DNA from: Casuarius casuarius
Taxonomy: Eukaryota; Chordata; Aves; Casuariiformes; Casuariidae
DNA length: 64,000 nt
Reading direction: 5' to 3'
NCBI GenBank assembly: GCA_003342895.1
Contig: PTFA01000035.1
Location: forward strand, 5,981,459 to 6,045,458
Shown here piece by piece: positions 61,415-64,000 of the stretch. A model generated the notes under the pieces. It was not told the origin of the DNA, made no database searches, and worked only from the letters and a program-made list of their open reading frames with translations. The position numbers and the translations under genes are program-made. Numbering within the stretch: position 1 is the first letter of the stretch; each line of letters begins with the position of its first letter.

Positions 61415-62353
61415 TTAGCAAGTCTGTATCTGAGAAGTGCGGATTTGATTTGTTTTGTCAGTGCTGGGTTTGGACAGAAGAAGGGCCTCTTGGAATTCCT
61501 TGGTCACAAAATAATAGCAAATGCTATCCAGGCAGCAGTTAGATGTGGCAATGCACCTCGTCACAGAAGACAAGTTCCTCATAACCTGAATCACGGAACA
61601 GGTAACCCCAACGCTTTCCATTATGAACCTGGTAAGTACCCCAAGGTAGGCTGGGAGAAAACATATTAAAAATACAGTCATATTTGTATAAATAATATAA
61701 ATAGCTTTGTGGATTAATTTCTCCTCCAGTGAACTTGTGTTCAGCCTTCTCTTCAAGTTCCTGATGATTGCAATGGAACAAAAGGTCAAGGTTGCTGATG
61801 GAAGAATAAAAACAAAGAAAAGTGAAAGCAGGGTCAGAATAGCTGGTGTGGCACTATCCTTCTGAAAGCAGAAAGTGGCCTGTCTCTGCTGAAGTTGTAA
61901 GGTGGTGCTGATTATCACAGCGACCCAAAGAAGTCCACAGAGAAGTGCAGCCTTCAATGGAGACCTGAAGGCCTTAGCTTTCAGGGGGTGCTTTATAGCA
62001 ATGTATCGATCGAGAGAAATAAATGAAATGATGTAGATGCTTACTACCATGTTGATAATATACATTGCCTCTGTAAACTGGCAGAGTTCATCTCGGACTG
62101 ACTTATTCCAGAGTAAATAGGCCATGAATGGCAAGGTGCAGATAATGGAGCAATCTGCAAAGACTAAATTGATTACGTACACCCTTGTTTCTGTCCACTT
62201 CTTTACTTTGTAGAAGAACACCCACAGGGCAAGGGCATTAAATATTGCTCCAAAAAAGAAAATGAGGATATAAAGAGTAAATTCAAGGAGGTAAACGTGG
62301 TAGTAGAGCTCTAAATTTGTGAGATTGCAGTTGCTAGATGCATTCGTTGTCAT
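61415..62353 (-). CDS. GPR35-like G-protein coupled receptor, copy D
   Basis: A 312-residue class A GPCR, the most diverged of the array. Family signs are ALWVFFYKVKKWTETRVYV, HPLKAKAFRSPLKAA and NCCLDSICYYFVTKEFQEA. Landmarks are N39, D67, C91 paired with C162, DRY 115-117, W143, P185, P234 and DSICY 276-280. Sequons lie at N4 and N10. The pocket has M77 at 2.60, E95 at 3.29 and M102 at 3.36, so the GPR35 arginine is missing, as in copy C. The N-terminus is longer than in the other copies. A longer open reading reaches a TTG at 62428, but it crosses the acceptor at 62385. The ATG at 62353 (MTTNASSN) is the first in the exon. The stop is TAA. Function is presumed Gi/G12/13 signalling by family; the ligand is unknown. 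Confidence 0.9.
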   Translation of the reverse strand: MTTNASSNCNLTNLELYYHVYLLEFTLYILIFFFGAIFNALALWVFFYKVKKWTETRVYVINLVFADCSIICTLPFMAYLLWNKSVRDELCQFTEAMYIINMVVSIYIISFISLDRYIAIKHPLKAKAFRSPLKAALLCGLLWVAVIISTTLQLQQRQATFCFQKDSATPAILTLLSLFFVFILPSATLTFCSIAIIRNLKRRLNTSSLEEKLIHKAIYIIYTNMTVFLICFLPAYLGVLTRFIMESVGVTCSVIQVMRNLSSVTRCIATSNCCLDSICYYFVTKEFQEALLLSKPSTDKTNQIRTSQIQTC

Positions 62354-62384
62354 GATATGTGGATGCTGTGTGATGTTCTGAGAC

Positions 62385-62404
62385 CTGAAATGGGAAAAGA
62401 CATG
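62385..62404 (-). promoter_or_regulatory. Splice acceptor of copy D coding exon
   Basis: catgtcttttcccatttcag, with the exon from 62384 and the ATG 31 bases further on. Confidence 0.8.
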
Positions 62405-64000
62405 GTAAGACTTGCTCCTACTTCTCAATAGCTGCAGGACTGCTTATAAAAAGGTATGTAAATGAAACTTTACTCTGTTATAAATGTGAACTTGACTCTA
62501 CAAAGATGGCTTTTGCAGTCAGCCTGTAATTGGGATGCATCAAACTCTAAACTGAGTTTATGTTATTGTAAATATTTTAGGGTGCAATAGTACATAGCAG
62601 GGACTCTCTATTTAATAGAGGAGCCTTGAATGGAGAGGTGGGGCAATAGCACTCATGGAAGGGATTCCTGTGCTACAATCACCAAAGATAGTCAGGGTAT
62701 TTTCTGGCAATGTGAACGCTAACTCCTTAAGTCAATCTCTGCCAGTTAGGGAAAATGAGCTCAATTTTGAGCTAGGCAAGAATTTCAGTGACTAAAAGCC
62801 CAGCACAATCAATGAGCAAAAGCTCTGATGCTAGTGATGGCTTGGGAGATAGGGGGGTAGGTCCATGAAGGGCTGTGACGGCATAGTAGATGTTACTTGG
62901 CAGACATCCTGATGCTGACTCTAGCCAGGTGTGTTGGAGTCTTTGGGATGCCTTGGGGACCTGCTTCAAGCTGAGGAAAATGGACCTGAGCCTGAATTCC
63001 TGCAGCCTGTTGGCATACTCAAAATCCAGAGTAAGGGTGTGAATAAGAGGTGTGCTGCTCTCCACCCTTGTGTGTGTAACTGATTTTTAGGCCCACTATT
63101 CTAGGACAGAGTAAAAGCTTGTAGATGTAAAGCAGAAAGACAAGCCTGACAAAGGGAAAACTTGTGCAAAACAAGAGCTGAAGCTAAGGGCTGCTCTAGA
63201 TGGTTCCTGCTCAAAGTAGGCATCCTGCAACCCTGTGAAACCTTAGAAGTAGGTACTGAGCCTCTGTGGTACTGGCTACTGGTGTTTCACAAGAGTATTG
63301 GCTGTGTGAAGGGTAAAAACTAGTTAAAACTAATTAAACTAATTTAAAATTAGCATTTAAAAGGCTGCATCCTGTGGAAAGCAGCTTTATGTAATGCGTG
63401 TGTGGGAGAAAATTCTCTGAAGTGATGATTCTGTACCTGTACCACTGAATTTTGGAAAGAATTTCATATCTTAATTTAGAATAACTTACCACTCTAACGC
63501 GGTAAAGTGGTGAAGAATCTAGTAAAATCCTACAGCTTTCAGAAATGTAGGGGGGATACCATACCAGAACAAATCTAGTAAAGCACTTATCTGCCTCTAC
63601 AAACATGTGGATCTTGTAGTCAGAAGATGAGTGAACTACACAAGAAACAACACTTTTGTTCTGAAGTAACTGATAAACATATGAATAACTTTATGAGGGA
63701 GGAGGTGGGGAATGCAAGTGTCGTCTTAGTGATCTGTTCATGCTCAAAGCTCCTGTGCAGAGCCCTTGTCTGACTCTTGTGTCCACAGGACTAGACTTTC
63801 TCAGCAGAGGTTTACTGCTTGCCTTCTTTGAGGAGGCTGATATCACCTGGATCTCTGGTACAGGAAAAGCTCTAATGACACTAAGTAGCAGTAGGAAAAT
63901 CCCTTCATCAATGGGTGGGACTGCCATGTTGTGCTATACTCTCTAATTGCATGTAGGGCAGATGTCTCTGCTGGTGAGGTGGCTCTGTCAGCCCCTGCTC
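62405..64000. other. Upstream region of copy D; no coding gene seen
   Basis: A strong minus-strand donor (GAGTG|GTAAGTTAT) at 63490 could end a non-coding first exon of copy D, about 1.1 kb upstream of its acceptor. No CpG-rich promoter was noticed. The remaining open frames are short and unrecognised. Confidence 0.35.

Overview
The window looks like vertebrate nuclear DNA, most probably from a bird. It is mostly non-coding. The clear interspersed repeats are CR1 LINE copies, and the real coding regions are single-exon rhodopsin-class GPCRs. There are no operons, Shine-Dalgarno sites, rRNA or tRNA genes, or CRISPR arrays. The species cannot be named from the sequence alone.

Layout. 1-4.6 kb: intergenic DNA with an old CR1 tail (1.7-2.5 kb). 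4.65-5.64 kb, minus strand: an intact GPR55 receptor. 5.65-16.6 kb: non-coding, with a GA-rich microsatellite and a few minus-strand segments bounded by good splice signals that could be 5' untranslated exons. 16.6-17.6 kb: a better-preserved CR1 with most of its reverse transcriptase, one frameshift, an apparent internal deletion and nine single-base Ns. 17.6-39 kb: non-coding, with a fossil CR1-like tail (23.7 kb) and, on the plus strand at 25.6 kb, a GPR55-like TM6-TM7 fragment in inverted orientation. 39-62.4 kb: an array on the minus strand of three intact GPR35-like receptors (39.07-40.00, 53.27-54.21 and 61.42-62.35 kb) and one dead copy (47.7-48.7 kb).

How the genes fit together. All four intact receptors, and the dead copy, are on the minus strand. 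In each case a good splice acceptor lies a few bases to a few tens of bases upstream of the first ATG. This implies one coding exon preceded by at least one non-coding 5' exon, and shows that the copies arose by DNA-level duplication rather than retroposition. The first ATG that follows the acceptor sets the start; longer readings that begin at TTG or GTG run into the intron. GPR55 and GPR35 are related lipid/metabolite receptors. The most interesting signal is divergence in the binding pocket among the duplicates: positions 2.60, 3.29 and 3.36 differ from copy to copy, and the 39-kb copy combines GPR55-like and GPR35-like residues. This suggests a lineage-specific receptor expansion with different ligand preferences.
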